A stretch of 64,000 bases of DNA, from contig NZ_CP117883.1 of NCBI RefSeq assembly GCF_028736215.1, positions 2,542,001-2,606,000 of the forward strand, read 5' to 3'. The position numbers were made by a program, and so were the translations under genes. Numbering within the stretch: position 1 is the first letter of the stretch; each line of letters begins with the position of its first letter. The DNA is from Mucilaginibacter sp. KACC 22773. Its GTDB lineage: Bacteria > Bacteroidota > Bacteroidia > Sphingobacteriales > Sphingobacteriaceae. The notes beneath the pieces were generated by a model. The model was not told where the DNA came from and did not search any database. It was given only the letters and a program-made list of their open reading frames with translations. Shown here one piece after another: positions 46,042 through 55,509 of the stretch.

Positions 46042-46791
46042 GTGAAAAAGATCAGAATATCAGCAGTAAGCTACACTAATACCAAACCCTTTATATACGG
46101 CCTTCAACATACTGGTTTTGTAGATAAAATAGAACTAAGCCTTGACACCCCGACTGATTGTGCCCAAAAACTCATTGATGACGTGGCGGATATAGGCCTT
46201 ATCCCCGTGGCGGCCACGTTAAGCCTGCCCAACTGGGAAATAGTATCCGATTACTGCATTGGTGCCGTAGGCGCGGTAAACTCGGTTTTTATATTTAGTA
46301 ATTGCCCGGTACACGATATTAAATACCTGCAGCTTGATCCCGAATCGCGCTCATCTAACAACCTGGGGCGTGTACTGCTTAAAAACTATTGGAAAATAAG
46401 TCCGGAGTTAATTGAGGGTGCTCCAAACTACAGCCTATCGACCGAACCAAACACGGCTTTTGTTCAAATTGGCGACCGCACCTTTGGCAAAAAAGACCAG
46501 TATAAATATGTATACGATTTGGCCGAAGAATGGCAAAAGTTTACCGGCCTGCCGTTCATGTTTGCAGGCTGGATAGCCAACAAACCAATCCCGCATGATT
46601 TTATGCAGGAATTTAACGCCGCCCTGAAATACGGCCTCGACCATAGGCAGGAGCTGTTCAAAGAGTTGCCTATGCGCGATGACTTTGATATTGTTGATTA
46701 CCTGATGGTAAAAATTGATTTTGATTTAACCGAAGGGAAGAAGAAGGCGCTGTATATGTTTTTGGACTACATAAAGCGATTGAACGATTAG
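46042..46791 (+). CDS. mqnA: Chorismate dehydratase MqnA
   Basis: First enzyme of the futalosine menaquinone pathway, 249 aa, periplasmic-binding-protein-like fold used here as a lyase. The start is GTG 46042. The ISAVSYTNTKPFIYG opening, CAQKLIDDVADIGLIPVA and the YDLAEEWQKFTGLPFMFAGW block are characteristic of MqnA. The LDPESRSSNNL segment forms part of the active-site lid. It follows the phosphatase gene by 15 bp and ends before a palindromic spacer. Confidence 0.93.
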   Translation: MKKIRISAVSYTNTKPFIYGLQHTGFVDKIELSLDTPTDCAQKLIDDVADIGLIPVAATLSLPNWEIVSDYCIGAVGAVNSVFIFSNCPVHDIKYLQLDPESRSSNNLGRVLLKNYWKISPELIEGAPNYSLSTEPNTAFVQIGDRTFGKKDQYKYVYDLAEEWQKFTGLPFMFAGWIANKPIPHDFMQEFNAALKYGLDHRQELFKELPMRDDFDIVDYLMVKIDFDLTEGKKKALYMFLDYIKRLND

Positions 46792-46795
46792 CGGT

Positions 46796-46894
46796 TTTGT
46801 CTGAATCAGAATTTACAGAATCAAAGAATTAACAGAATTAAAAAGCTAATTCGGAAATTCTAAAAATTCGCTTAGTAATTCGAGTTCAGACAAA
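46796..46894. repeat. Inverted repeat, related to the AACCGGAATTAAACGAATT family
   Basis: Arms TTTGTCTGAA (46796-46805) and TTCAGACAAA (46885-46894) pair exactly. The inner sequence carries AGAATTAACAGAATT and AATTCGGAAATTC words similar to the copies at 3113 and 18626. It lies just behind mqnA. Confidence 0.75.
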
Positions 46895-46994
46895 TTGAAT
46901 GATATCAAAATCACGCTTAGAGATCAAAGATATAGTTCGCGATTTCAGTATCTTAACCGTTGTTTATTGATACTAACCAAAATCTGATAAAACC

Positions 46995-47432
46995 ATGGAA
47001 CTATCGCTTCATATCATCCTCGAAAAGCCTACCGCCGGGGTCGCTTTTGGTTTACAAAAGGGATCGGGCAATAAATATGAAACTGTACAAATCCAAAAAA
47101 CTGATTCAGGCGACCTGGATTTTTATTTAACGATAACCACAAAAGGGGACAGGCTTAAAGATGTTTTGCCAAGGTTTGGCGGGCCATTTATACAAGGCCC
47201 ATACATGGGCAACTTTATTTACCTCGATATCGGCACGCTGGCCGGGCAGATTAGCCCCTGGAACAGGAGGCTCAAAATTCCGATGGCGGGAATAACCTGG
47301 GAGATCATCGATCAGCTAAATGCAGATGCGGCTTTAATGCTTAAAACAAACGTAGCCGGAACAGCCAAAGACGGCAGCCCAAATTGTGCTACAGTAAAGC
47401 CATTTAATGGCTGGCAGGTAGTTTCAAAATAA
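46995..47432 (+). CDS. DUF5990 family protein
   Basis: A 145-aa soluble protein recognised as DUF5990 from the opening LHIILEKPTAGVAFGLQKG, the FGGPFIQGPYMGNFIYLDIG block (about 72-90) and the tail CATVKPFNGWQV. Bacterial relatives are small, single-domain and uncharacterised. It is probably monocistronic. It is separated from mqnA by the palindromic element and from the DinB gene by 140 bp. Confidence 0.8.
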   Translation: MELSLHIILEKPTAGVAFGLQKGSGNKYETVQIQKTDSGDLDFYLTITTKGDRLKDVLPRFGGPFIQGPYMGNFIYLDIGTLAGQISPWNRRLKIPMAGITWEIIDQLNADAALMLKTNVAGTAKDGSPNCATVKPFNGWQVVSK

Positions 47433-47572
47433 CCTATTGTTAAGTCAACAGTACTAAGTCGGAAATCATAAGGCTATCTCATTTCTGTATTTACAACTTG
47501 TGACATTGGGCTGAAGAATACGTGTCAATTTATCGGTGACACAACCTTATATTTATCAAAATAAATCCTAAT

Positions 47573-48073
47573 ATGGAAATTCAACAGAAAACAACCACAG
47601 CTTTATTCATTAAAATAGCCATATCAAACTGGGAGTTGCAAAACACCCGCCTTAACGCCTTACTTGATAAACTAACCGACGAGCAAATTGCCGGCTTCAC
47701 AGCGCCCGACCGTAATAGCGGCACCTATCTTTTAGGGCATTTAACCGCGGTAAGCGACGGCCTTTTTACCTATTTAGAACTTGGCGAGCGGCTTTACCCG
47801 CAGCTGGATGAGATATTCCTGAAAAACTCCGATAACTCCGGGCTGGAAAAACCGCCGATAGCCGATATCAAAGCTGCCTGGCACAACGTAAACACCACCC
47901 TCAAACAAAAATTTGATGCCATGCAGCCCGAAGACTGGTTTACCAAACACAGCGCCATCCCTGCCGAAGATTTTGCAAAAGAACCACATCGCAACAAACT
48001 GAATATCCTCATCAACAGAACCGTTCACCAGGGCTACCACATGGGGCAACTGGCCTATTTGGTGAAAAAGTAG
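47573..48073 (+). CDS. DinB-like four-helix protein
   Basis: A 166-aa protein of the DinB/YfiT-like superfamily. Putative metal-binding His residues lie in the LLGHLTAV segment (about 52) and the HQGYHMGQLAYL motif (about 151-155), the usual H...HxxxH arrangement. Family members are thiol-dependent transferases or stress proteins; no specific substrate can be given. It is followed by a C/G-rich inverted repeat that may end its transcript. Confidence 0.8.
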   Translation: MEIQQKTTTALFIKIAISNWELQNTRLNALLDKLTDEQIAGFTAPDRNSGTYLLGHLTAVSDGLFTYLELGERLYPQLDEIFLKNSDNSGLEKPPIADIKAAWHNVNTTLKQKFDAMQPEDWFTKHSAIPAEDFAKEPHRNKLNILINRTVHQGYHMGQLAYLVKK

Positions 48074-48075
48074 AT

Positions 48076-48162
48076 AGCCCCTCCAAACCTCCCCTGAAGG
48101 GGAGGCTTTAAGAAAAGCCTCTTCGCAAATCAAAAAGTTCCCCCTTCAGGGGGTTAGGGGGC
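48076..48162. repeat. C/G-rich inverted repeat behind the DinB gene
   Basis: Arms near 48076-48101 (AGCCCCTCC...CCCCTGAAGGGG) and 48139-48162 (CCCCCTTCAGGGGGTTAGGGGG) resemble those at 17478-17565, each with an internal CCCCTGAAGGGG-type palindrome. A second short stem, AGGCTTT/AAAGCCT, lies in the loop. Confidence 0.7.
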
Positions 48163-48228
48163 TTCCTCCTGACAATTCCATGATCTCAATTTGACAAATG
48201 GATGGTACTATGCCTAAATAAACAGCTG

Positions 48229-48236
48229 TATATTTG
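48229..48236 (+). promoter_or_regulatory. -7 box (TATATTTG) of the tetR gene
   Basis: An exact TAnnTTTG match 35 bp upstream of the tetR start. The predicted start of transcription (about 48243) lies at the edge of the operator 48246-48260. Confidence 0.6.
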
Positions 48237-48245
48237 CTTAACGCT

Positions 48246-48260
48246 GTTAAATGATTTAAG
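48246..48260. promoter_or_regulatory. Candidate TetR operator 1 (GTTAAATGATTTAAG)
   Basis: A near-perfect 15-bp palindrome between the -7 box and the ATG of tetR. It shares its half-site GTTAAAT with 48901-48915 in front of the efflux operon, so it is a likely autoregulation site. Confidence 0.6.
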
Positions 48261-48271
48261 GCGTAAATAAA

Positions 48272-48877
48272 ATGGCCAGTAAAGAACGTATTCAACGCTT
48301 AAAAGACGAAACCAGGATCAATATCCTGGATGCCGCGCTCCAAATTGTTAAAGAGGAGGGATGGCAGGCTTTAAGTATGCGTAAAATTGCCGATGTAATT
48401 GAATACACCGCACCTATCATATATGAATATTACGCTAATAAAGAAGCTATTTTGCTGGAACTTGCCCGCAAAGGCTACTTATTATTAGCTAAAGACCTTA
48501 GGACAGCTCACGAACAACACTTGCTGCCAGAAAAACAACTGGAGGCTATGTGGCTTGCCTACTGGAATTTCGCCTTTGCCAACAAAGAGCTTTACCAGAT
48601 TATGTTTGGCGTTACTACCAATTGCTGTTGCGACGAGATAAACAAGCTGGAAGAATCTGTGATGCCATGGGATTTGTTCACCGACGTAATTGGCAAGGTG
48701 ATGCGTATTGACAATCCCGAATCGGATGTTATTTGCACTAAATATTACACTTTTTGGTCTGTTGTTCATGGGTTGGTGTCTATCAACTTATTGCGGCGCG
48801 GTTCATCAGACGATATCAATCGCCAGGTATTAATGGATGCCATTACCGGTATCATCAGGTCGATAAAACCTGAGTAA
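48272..48877 (+). CDS. TetR/AcrR-family transcriptional repressor
   Basis: A 201-aa regulator. The N-terminal TetR helix-turn-helix is clear (about 15-60: RINILDAALQIVKEEGW, LSMRKIADVIEYTAPIIYEYYANKEAILLE). The C-terminal ligand-binding half has a Cys triplet (NCCCDE, about 118) that might sense metals, thiols or electrophiles; this is inferred. It lies directly upstream of the efflux genes in the same direction, and palindromes sharing one half-site lie in front of both transcripts, so it most likely represses itself and the pump. Confidence 0.9.
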   Translation: MASKERIQRLKDETRINILDAALQIVKEEGWQALSMRKIADVIEYTAPIIYEYYANKEAILLELARKGYLLLAKDLRTAHEQHLLPEKQLEAMWLAYWNFAFANKELYQIMFGVTTNCCCDEINKLEESVMPWDLFTDVIGKVMRIDNPESDVICTKYYTFWSVVHGLVSINLLRRGSSDDINRQVLMDAITGIIRSIKPE

Positions 48878-48900
48878 TTTTTTGCTTCGAAAATAACATT

Positions 48901-48915
48901 GTTAAATAATTTAAC
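48901..48915. promoter_or_regulatory. Candidate TetR operator 2 (GTTAAATAATTTAAC)
   Basis: A perfect 15-bp palindrome, followed at once by a third half-site (GTGTTAAAT, 48917-48925). It lies in the 337-bp leader of the efflux operon, behind tetR. A further GTGTTAAGT half-site is at 48998-49006. Confidence 0.65.
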
Positions 48916-49214
48916 AGTGTTAAATAAAAGTAAACTCAACAACAAATAAATAATAAAACAACTATGGATATCAACTTTTACATAGCGTTACTAAACAGTG
49001 TTAAGTCATCAAACACAAAACGCGGCAACCATTTAGCTACAAAACGTTAGCTCAGTTAGTAATCACCACCGATAGCCTTAAAAACAAAGGTTATCATTTG
49101 AATAAAAATCACACATATATCAATTCAGCAATGAAAACAATTAACTCAACATATATCTACCAGCCGCAAGGCAACAAAATGAATCACAATCTATCACCCT
49201 CAAAATTAAGTATC
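48916..49214. other. Long leader of the efflux operon, no gene accepted
   Basis: Apart from the operator half-sites this stretch is AT-rich. It contains a 28-codon ATG frame at 48964, with no supporting signal, and two in-frame upstream ATG codons of the MFP gene. No terminator or riboswitch is seen. Confidence 0.45.
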
Positions 49215-50351
49215 ATGAAAATTATCCCATTAGCGCTTTTAGCACTCACATTATATGGTTGCTCGCCCAAGCCGCAAACGCAGCAGGCACCGCCACCGCC
49301 GGCACTACCTGTTGCCGCAATAGCATCGGGCACACAAACTACTTACCAGGAATATCCTGCATCTATTGAAGGTACCGTTAACGTAGAAGTTCGTCCGCAG
49401 GTAAACGGTACTTTAGACAAGGTATTTGTTGACGAAGGTGCTTTTGTAAGCGCCGGCCAGCCCATATTTAAAATAAATGAGCAGCCTTACCGCGCAGCCT
49501 TAAACAACGCCCTGGCCAGCTTACACGCGGCCGAAGCAGCAGCAGGTAACGCGCAACTTGAAGTTGACAAGCTTACACCGCTGGTTGAAAACAAGGTAGT
49601 ATCTGATTACCAGTTAAAAACCGCAAAAGCAAGCCTGCAGGTTGCTAAAGCCAATATCGAATCGGCCAAGGCAAATGTGTCAACCGCGCAAATTAATTTA
49701 GGCTATACCTTAATAAAAGCACCGGTTAGCGGTTATATCGGTCGTTTACTCAAAAAACAGGGAAGTCTGGTTACTCCGCAGGACGTGGAAGCTTTAACCC
49801 AACTGTCTGATGTGCATGATGTGCATGTTTACTTCTCTTTGGGCGAAAAAGATTTCGTAGCCTTTAAAGAACAGTATCCCGGTACTACTTTAAAAGAGAA
49901 ACTACAGCACTTGCCTACCGTATCATTACTATTAGCCGATGGCAGCCAATACGCCAAACAAGGTAAAATAGATGTAATAGACGGCCAGTTTGATAAAAAT
50001 ACAGGGGCTATTACCATCAGGGCAAACTTTGCCAACCCAGATGGTTTATTACGTGCCGGTAACACAGGTAAAGTACGTTTAAGCTTACAACATACAGATG
50101 CATTGATAGTGCCTGAGTCGGCCACTGTCGAAATGCAGGATAAAGTGTTTGTTTTCGCCCTTGCCGATAGCAATAAAGTGAAAAAAGTACCTATCAACAT
50201 TGTAGGCAAAAGCGGCGAAAACTACCTGGTTAAAGATGGCCTTAAAGCCGGCGACCAGATTGTACTGAGCGGCATGGACCACTTAGCCGAAGGTATGGTA
50301 ATAGCACCTCAAAAAGCTACTGATAAGGTTGCTGCTGTAGTTAATAAATAA
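49215..50351 (+). CDS. RND efflux periplasmic adaptor (membrane fusion protein)
   Basis: Adaptor that links the RND pump to the outer-membrane channel. The frame opens at 49098, but ATG 49215 gives a proper lipoprotein signal (MKIIPLALLALTLYGC, Cys16) and 378 aa. Barrel-sandwich hybrid halves flank an alpha-helical hairpin (about 90-175, Ala/Lys/Gln-rich heptads); the YTLIKAPVSGYIGRLLKKQGSLV segment is the classic second lipoyl half. Beta-barrel and membrane-proximal domains follow. It is first in the operon with the RND and OMF genes. Confidence 0.93.
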   Translation: MKIIPLALLALTLYGCSPKPQTQQAPPPPALPVAAIASGTQTTYQEYPASIEGTVNVEVRPQVNGTLDKVFVDEGAFVSAGQPIFKINEQPYRAALNNALASLHAAEAAAGNAQLEVDKLTPLVENKVVSDYQLKTAKASLQVAKANIESAKANVSTAQINLGYTLIKAPVSGYIGRLLKKQGSLVTPQDVEALTQLSDVHDVHVYFSLGEKDFVAFKEQYPGTTLKEKLQHLPTVSLLLADGSQYAKQGKIDVIDGQFDKNTGAITIRANFANPDGLLRAGNTGKVRLSLQHTDALIVPESATVEMQDKVFVFALADSNKVKKVPINIVGKSGENYLVKDGLKAGDQIVLSGMDHLAEGMVIAPQKATDKVAAVVNK

Positions 50352-50502
50352 GAATCAAGAGTTAGGATTTAGGTAAAAGGCTAAAGGCCAAAGGTGAAAG
50401 GTTTAATTGGTAGCCGTTTGTATCGTTCAATTGCGAAATGATAGGTGGCGTCTAATAAATCCGAAATCGCACTTCCGAAATCCGAATTAAAAAATTAAAA
50501 TC

Positions 50503-53500
50503 ATGTTTCAAAAATTCATAGAAAGACCGGTACTTTCAACCGTTATCTCCATATTATTGGTGATAGTAGGTGTACTTGGTTTAACAAAACTGCCCTTGGA
50601 GCGGTTTCCGAATATTGCCCCTCCGGCGGTATTGGTATCGGCTGTTTACCCGGGCGCTAATGCCGAGACTATTTTGCGTTCTGTTACGCCTTCGTTAGAA
50701 GAAGCGATTAACGGTGTGGAAAATATGACCTATATGACATCTACCGCCAGTAACGATGGTACATTGGGTATCACCGTTTACTTTAAACAGGGTACCAACC
50801 CCGATCAGGCAGCTGTAAACGTTCAAAACCGTGTTTCGCAGGCTACAAGCCAGTTACCGGCCGAGGTTGTTCAATATGGTATAACCACAACCAAACAGCA
50901 AAACAGCTTCATTGGTGCTATGGCCATCTATTCGGAAGATCCTAAAAAATACGATCAGACCTTTGTAGCCAACTACGCACAGATTAACATTGTGCCCGAA
51001 ATTAAACGTATCACGGGTGTAGGTTCGGCCAGTATATTTGGTGGTATTAAGGATTACTCTATGCGTGTTTGGCTTAATCCTGCGCAAATGGCAACTTACA
51101 AAGTTACACCCGCCGAAGTAATGGCAGCTATACAGGACAAAAACCTTGAAGCCGCGCCTGGTAAATTTGGTGAGCGCAGTAACGAGGCATTTGAATATGT
51201 AATTAAATATAAAGGTAAGCTTACCAAACCAGAGGAATATCAAAATATTGCTATCCGTGCAAATGCAGATGGTTCTGTATTACATTTAAAAGATGTGGCC
51301 CGTGTTGAACTGGGCGCCTATTCTTATAATAGTGTAAGTAACCTGAACGGGCACGACGGTATTATCATTGGTATCATACAGTTGTCGGGCTCAAACGCCA
51401 ACCAAATTCAGATTGAGATTGATAAGCTGATGGTTAAGTTATCTAAAGATTTCCCGGCAGGTATCAAATACAATCAGTTTTATCGTACCAAAACCGATCT
51501 TGATGAATCAATTGACCAGGTTGAGCATACATTGGTGGAGGCTTTTATATTGGTGTTTATTGTAGTGTTTATATTCCTGCAGGATTTCAGATCTACTCTG
51601 ATCCCAGCCATAGCTGTTCCGGTGGCCATTATCGGTACGTTCTTCTTCATGAACCTGTTTGGTTTCTCGGTTAACCTTTTAACCCTGTTTGCCCTGGTGC
51701 TGGCCATAGGTATTGTGGTGGATGATGCTATTGTGGTAGTGGAGGCCGTGCATGCCAAAATGGAACACGACCCAAGCCTAACCCCTAAGGCGGCAACTAC
51801 CGAGGCTATGCACGAAATTACAGGTGCCATTATATCTATTACGCTGGTTATGGCTGCGGTGTTTTTACCGGTTAGCTTCATGGTAGGCTCAACAGGTATA
51901 TTTTACCGCCAGTTTGCGTTAACAATGGCAATTGCCATTATTATATCGGCTGTTAACGCTTTAACCTTAAGCCCTGCACTTGCCGCTTTGTTCTTAAAGA
52001 ACAAACACAGCGCAGATGGCCATGACGCACCTAAAAAAGGCTTTGTAGATAAATTTTATGCAGGCTTTAATGGTGGTTTTAATTATATGACCAACAGGTA
52101 CGTAGGAGGCTTAAAATTCCTTATCCGTAAAAAGTGGCTAAGCATAGGCGGGTTGGTGCTGGTAATAGCAGCCACAGTTTACCTGGTAAACCGAACAAAA
52201 ACTGGCTTTATTCCAACTGAAGACCAGGGCTTTGTGGCCATTGCTGTTAGCACGCCGTCTGGTACATCATTAAGCGGTACCAACAAAATCTTTAAACAAG
52301 CCGAAGATCAGCTGAAAACTTTACCATCGGCAAGGTTTGTTACCGCGTTGTCAGGTTTTAACTTTTTAACCCAATCCAGCAGTCCATCTGCCGGTGTAAT
52401 CTTCCTGTTATTAAAACCAAATGAACAGCGGGGAGCAGTTAAAAATATTGACGAGATACAGAACATTGTTAGAGGAAGATTAGGCGGCATACCTGGCGGT
52501 ACTTTCTTTGTGTTCAGTTTTCCAACGGTGCCAGGTTTTAGTAACGTAGAAGCCTTGGATGTGGTATTGCAGGATAAAACCAACGGTAAGCTGGATAAAT
52601 TTAGTGGTGTTGCCAATAATTTTATAGGAAAGCTGATGCAGAAACCAGCAATAGCTTATGCCTTTACATCTTATAAAGCAGATTATCCTCAGTTGCAATT
52701 AGAAATTGATGACGAAAAGGCCGGTCAGTTGGGCGTAAATGTTAAAGACATTTTACAAACTATGCAGGCGTATTTTGGTACTGCACAGGCGTCAGATTTT
52801 AACCGCTTTGGTAAATACTACCGCGTGGTAGTGCAGGCTGATACTGCGGACAGGACAGACCCTTCGGCAATTGACCGGGTATTTGTTAAAAATAAAGCCG
52901 GCGAAAATGTGCCTATCAATACACTGGTTAAATTAACCCGCGTATATGGTTCAGAAACGGCTTCACGTTATAACCTGTTCAACTCTATCGAGATCAACGC
53001 TATCCCAAAACCGGGTTATAGTTCTGGTGATGCCATTAAAGCTATACAGGAAACAGCACAGGAACAATTGCCTACCGGCTTTGCCTATGAGTTTGCTGGT
53101 CAAACCCGTGAGGAGATTGCTTCGGGCGGTCAGTCGGCTATTATCTTTATGCTTTGTTTGGTGTTTGTATACTTCTTATTATCAGCACAATATGAAAGTT
53201 ATATATTGCCATTGGCAGTTATCCTTTCCATCCCAACAGGTATTTTAGGTGTGTTTGTGGTATTAGGTTTAACCGGTATCGAAAACAACATTTATGTACA
53301 GGTGGCTTTAATCATGCTCATTGGCTTGTTAGCTAAAAATGCCATCCTTATTGTGGAGTTTGCGGTACAGCGCCGAAAAGCGGGGCATGGTTTAATTGAA
53401 TCGGCGATTGAAGCTGCAAGGCTGAGGATACGCCCTATCATCATGACGTCGCTGGCTTTCGTATTCGGTTTATTCCCGATGAGTATTGCCACAGGCCCAT

Positions 53501-53718
53501 CAGCACAAGGTAACCACTCTATTAGTATAGGTGCAGCCGGAGGGATGGTTTCAGGAGTAATTTTAGGATTGTTCATCATCCCGGTATTGTTTGTGATATT
53601 CCAGGGATTACAGGAGCGAATCAGCGGTGTACCATTGGCCGTGCTGAACGGTGACGGGCCGGGACACAAAAAAGGGCATGCAATTGATCCTAAAAAATTG
53701 GAACTACAGAATAATTAA
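50503..53718 (+). CDS. RND multidrug efflux transporter (AcrB/MexB type, HAE1)
   Basis: Inner-membrane proton-driven pump of 1071 aa with the usual 12 membrane helices and two large periplasmic loops. The TM4 proton-relay pair is present in AIGIVVDDAIVVVEAV, and the N-terminal FIERPVLSTVIS and internal GFIPTEDQGF blocks are typical of HAE1 members. Substrates are probably drugs or other hydrophobic compounds. It lies between the adaptor and channel genes; a 151-bp spacer with GGCTAAAGGCC-type words precedes it. Confidence 0.95.
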   Translation: MFQKFIERPVLSTVISILLVIVGVLGLTKLPLERFPNIAPPAVLVSAVYPGANAETILRSVTPSLEEAINGVENMTYMTSTASNDGTLGITVYFKQGTNPDQAAVNVQNRVSQATSQLPAEVVQYGITTTKQQNSFIGAMAIYSEDPKKYDQTFVANYAQINIVPEIKRITGVGSASIFGGIKDYSMRVWLNPAQMATYKVTPAEVMAAIQDKNLEAAPGKFGERSNEAFEYVIKYKGKLTKPEEYQNIAIRANADGSVLHLKDVARVELGAYSYNSVSNLNGHDGIIIGIIQLSGSNANQIQIEIDKLMVKLSKDFPAGIKYNQFYRTKTDLDESIDQVEHTLVEAFILVFIVVFIFLQDFRSTLIPAIAVPVAIIGTFFFMNLFGFSVNLLTLFALVLAIGIVVDDAIVVVEAVHAKMEHDPSLTPKAATTEAMHEITGAIISITLVMAAVFLPVSFMVGSTGIFYRQFALTMAIAIIISAVNALTLSPALAALFLKNKHSADGHDAPKKGFVDKFYAGFNGGFNYMTNRYVGGLKFLIRKKWLSIGGLVLVIAATVYLVNRTKTGFIPTEDQGFVAIAVSTPSGTSLSGTNKIFKQAEDQLKTLPSARFVTALSGFNFLTQSSSPSAGVIFLLLKPNEQRGAVKNIDEIQNIVRGRLGGIPGGTFFVFSFPTVPGFSNVEALDVVLQDKTNGKLDKFSGVANNFIGKLMQKPAIAYAFTSYKADYPQLQLEIDDEKAGQLGVNVKDILQTMQAYFGTAQASDFNRFGKYYRVVVQADTADRTDPSAIDRVFVKNKAGENVPINTLVKLTRVYGSETASRYNLFNSIEINAIPKPGYSSGDAIKAIQETAQEQLPTGFAYEFAGQTREEIASGGQSAIIFMLCLVFVYFLLSAQYESYILPLAVILSIPTGILGVFVVLGLTGIENNIYVQVALIMLIGLLAKNAILIVEFAVQRRKAGHGLIESAIEAARLRIRPIIMTSLAFVFGLFPMSIATGPSAQGNHSISIGAAGGMVSGVILGLFIIPVLFVIFQGLQERISGVPLAVLNGDGPGHKKGHAIDPKKLELQNN

Positions 53719-53720
53719 TG

Positions 53721-53808
53721 TTTGAGAATCAAGAATCAAGAGCCAGGAATCAAGACTTTAAAAAGTTGTTGAAGCCGTCTTGATTCTTGACTCTAATCTC
53801 TTGATTCT
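53721..53808. repeat. GAATCAAGA word-repeat hairpin between RND and OMF genes
   Basis: Direct copies of GAATCAAGA at 53726-53755 and inverted copies GTCTTGATTC, CTCTTGATTC at 53777-53808. The inner arms AATCAAGAC (53749-53757) / GTCTTGATT (53777-53785) pair exactly. It would form a hairpin within the efflux mRNA. Confidence 0.7.
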
Positions 53809-53823
53809 ATTAATATTAAAAAA

Positions 53824-55248
53824 ATGAAACGTTATATAACTCCATTAGCTTTTGTATTACTTACGGCCTTTTTAAGCGCTTGTAAAGTATCAAAGGATGT
53901 GGAAACACCCAAACCAGAGCTGCCGGTTGCTTTCAGGAGCGCCACAGTCATAACCACTGCCGATACCAGCAGCGTAGCCGATATACAGTGGAAAAACTTT
54001 TTTACCGACGCGACCCTGCAAAAGCTGATTGACAGCGCCATAGCAAAAAATTATGACATGCAGATAGCGGTCAAAAATATTGATGCAGCACAGTTGCTGT
54101 TTAAACAGGTAAAATGGAATTATGTACCCGAGGTTGCACTAAATGTAACGGCAAGCAGCAGCCGCCCGAGCGATAACAGCCTCAACGGATTAAGCATTAA
54201 ACAGTATGGCTTAGGTACCAAACACATTGAAGATTATTCAGCAAACCTTGCCCTTTCATGGGAGGCCGATATCTGGGGCAAAATCCGTAACCAAAGCCGC
54301 CAGGCTCTTGCAGAATACCTGCAAACAGCCGAAGCAAAGAAGGCTATTCAAACCAACATCGTAGCAAACGTATCGCAAGGTTACTATAACCTGCTGATGC
54401 TTGATGCACAATTGGATATAGCTAAAAAGAACGTTAAACTCAACGACAGTACCATCCGGATCATCCGTTTACAATATGATGCCGGCCAGGTAACTTTACT
54501 GGCAGTACAACAGGCCGAAGCACAACAACAGGCTGCTGCGCAGTTGGTTCCACAGTTTGAAAGGAACGTAGCTGTACAGGAAAACGCTCTTAGTATCTTG
54601 GCAGGCAAATTGCCGGATGCTATCGAACGCAACGGCACATTAAATGATGTTAAATTCCCTGAAACGCTCACTGCCGGGGTTCCATCGGCCATCATCAGCC
54701 GCAGGCCCGACATCAGGACACAGGAACTGGCTTTAACCATTGCCAATGCCAAAGTGGGCATTACCAAATCTGAAATGTACCCGGCTTTAAGGATCACTGC
54801 AAGCGGTGGCGTTAACTCTTTTAAGGCCAGCAACTGGTTTAACATCCCGGCTTCATTGTTTGGGATAGTGGCCGGTAGTATTGCAACACCTTTGCTTGAT
54901 CATAAGCAACTAAGCACTACCTACAAAGTTGCGCAAATTGACCGCGAAAAAACGGTACTGCAATTCAGACAATCAGTGTTAAATGCGGTTGGCGAGGTAT
55001 CTGACGCTCTGGTTAAAATTGAAAAGCTAAAACAGGAGCAAGCCATAGCTGCAAATCGTGTAAAAACCCTGCAACAAGCTACAACAAACGCCAGCATGTT
55101 ATTTAAAAACGGCCTGGCTAATTACCTGGAAGTAATAACAGCCCAGGGCAATGTATTGCAAGGTGAATTAGCACTTGCTACTATTAAAAGAGATGAGCTA
55201 AGCGCTACTGCCGAACTTTACCGTTCATTAGGTGGCGGATGGAAGTGA
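53824..55248 (+). CDS. Outer membrane efflux lipoprotein (TolC/OprM, NodT family)
   Basis: Outer-membrane channel subunit of 474 aa. Lipobox FLSAC gives Cys20. Two OEP repeats follow, with long coiled-coil helices (about 90-230 and 290-465). The NLALSWEADIWGKIRNQSR block and the ISRRPDIRTQELAL block (start of repeat 2) are diagnostic of the NodT/OprM group. It is last in the efflux operon and closed by a strong terminator. Confidence 0.95.
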   Translation: MKRYITPLAFVLLTAFLSACKVSKDVETPKPELPVAFRSATVITTADTSSVADIQWKNFFTDATLQKLIDSAIAKNYDMQIAVKNIDAAQLLFKQVKWNYVPEVALNVTASSSRPSDNSLNGLSIKQYGLGTKHIEDYSANLALSWEADIWGKIRNQSRQALAEYLQTAEAKKAIQTNIVANVSQGYYNLLMLDAQLDIAKKNVKLNDSTIRIIRLQYDAGQVTLLAVQQAEAQQQAAAQLVPQFERNVAVQENALSILAGKLPDAIERNGTLNDVKFPETLTAGVPSAIISRRPDIRTQELALTIANAKVGITKSEMYPALRITASGGVNSFKASNWFNIPASLFGIVAGSIATPLLDHKQLSTTYKVAQIDREKTVLQFRQSVLNAVGEVSDALVKIEKLKQEQAIAANRVKTLQQATTNASMLFKNGLANYLEVITAQGNVLQGELALATIKRDELSATAELYRSLGGGWK

Positions 55249-55318
55249 TTTGGTAAGTAGTTGATTAAGTTGATTAGGAGGGTAGTTTAGCTTTATCAGC
55301 TTATTGCCAAATATTCGG

Positions 55319-55351
55319 GGCCGGTCGTATTTAATACGACCGGCCTCTTTT
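55319..55351 (+). terminator. Rho-independent terminator of the efflux operon
   Basis: A perfect 12-bp stem GGCCGGTCGTAT (55319-55330) / ATACGACCGGCC (55334-55345) with a TTA loop is followed by TCTTTT. Confidence 0.92.
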
Positions 55352-55397
55352 CGTAGAGGCGTATAATTGCGTCCCTCGCGTTTATGTCTACGCCATG
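55352..55397. repeat. GTAGAGGCGTATAATTGCGTC imperfect palindrome
   Basis: GAGGCG-TATAATT-GCGTCCCTC with outer GTAGA/TCTAC complementarity resembles the dispersed GTAGAGACGCAATTATGCGTCTC elements of many bacterial genomes. It lies directly behind the terminator. Confidence 0.5.
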
Positions 55398-55509
55398 TGT
55401 TTAAATAAAGCAGCCAGGTGCCCAAATTCAGATATTACAAATAAATTACCTCGATTTAGCATAAAATCGCTATCATAGCGCAACCCCAATAATTTTGACT
55501 TGTTTTTTA

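Noticed and set aside
48964..49050. 28-codon leader ORF of the efflux operon
   Set aside because: It has an ATG and a stop but no codon bias or repeated amino acid that would suggest attenuation, and no ribosome site.
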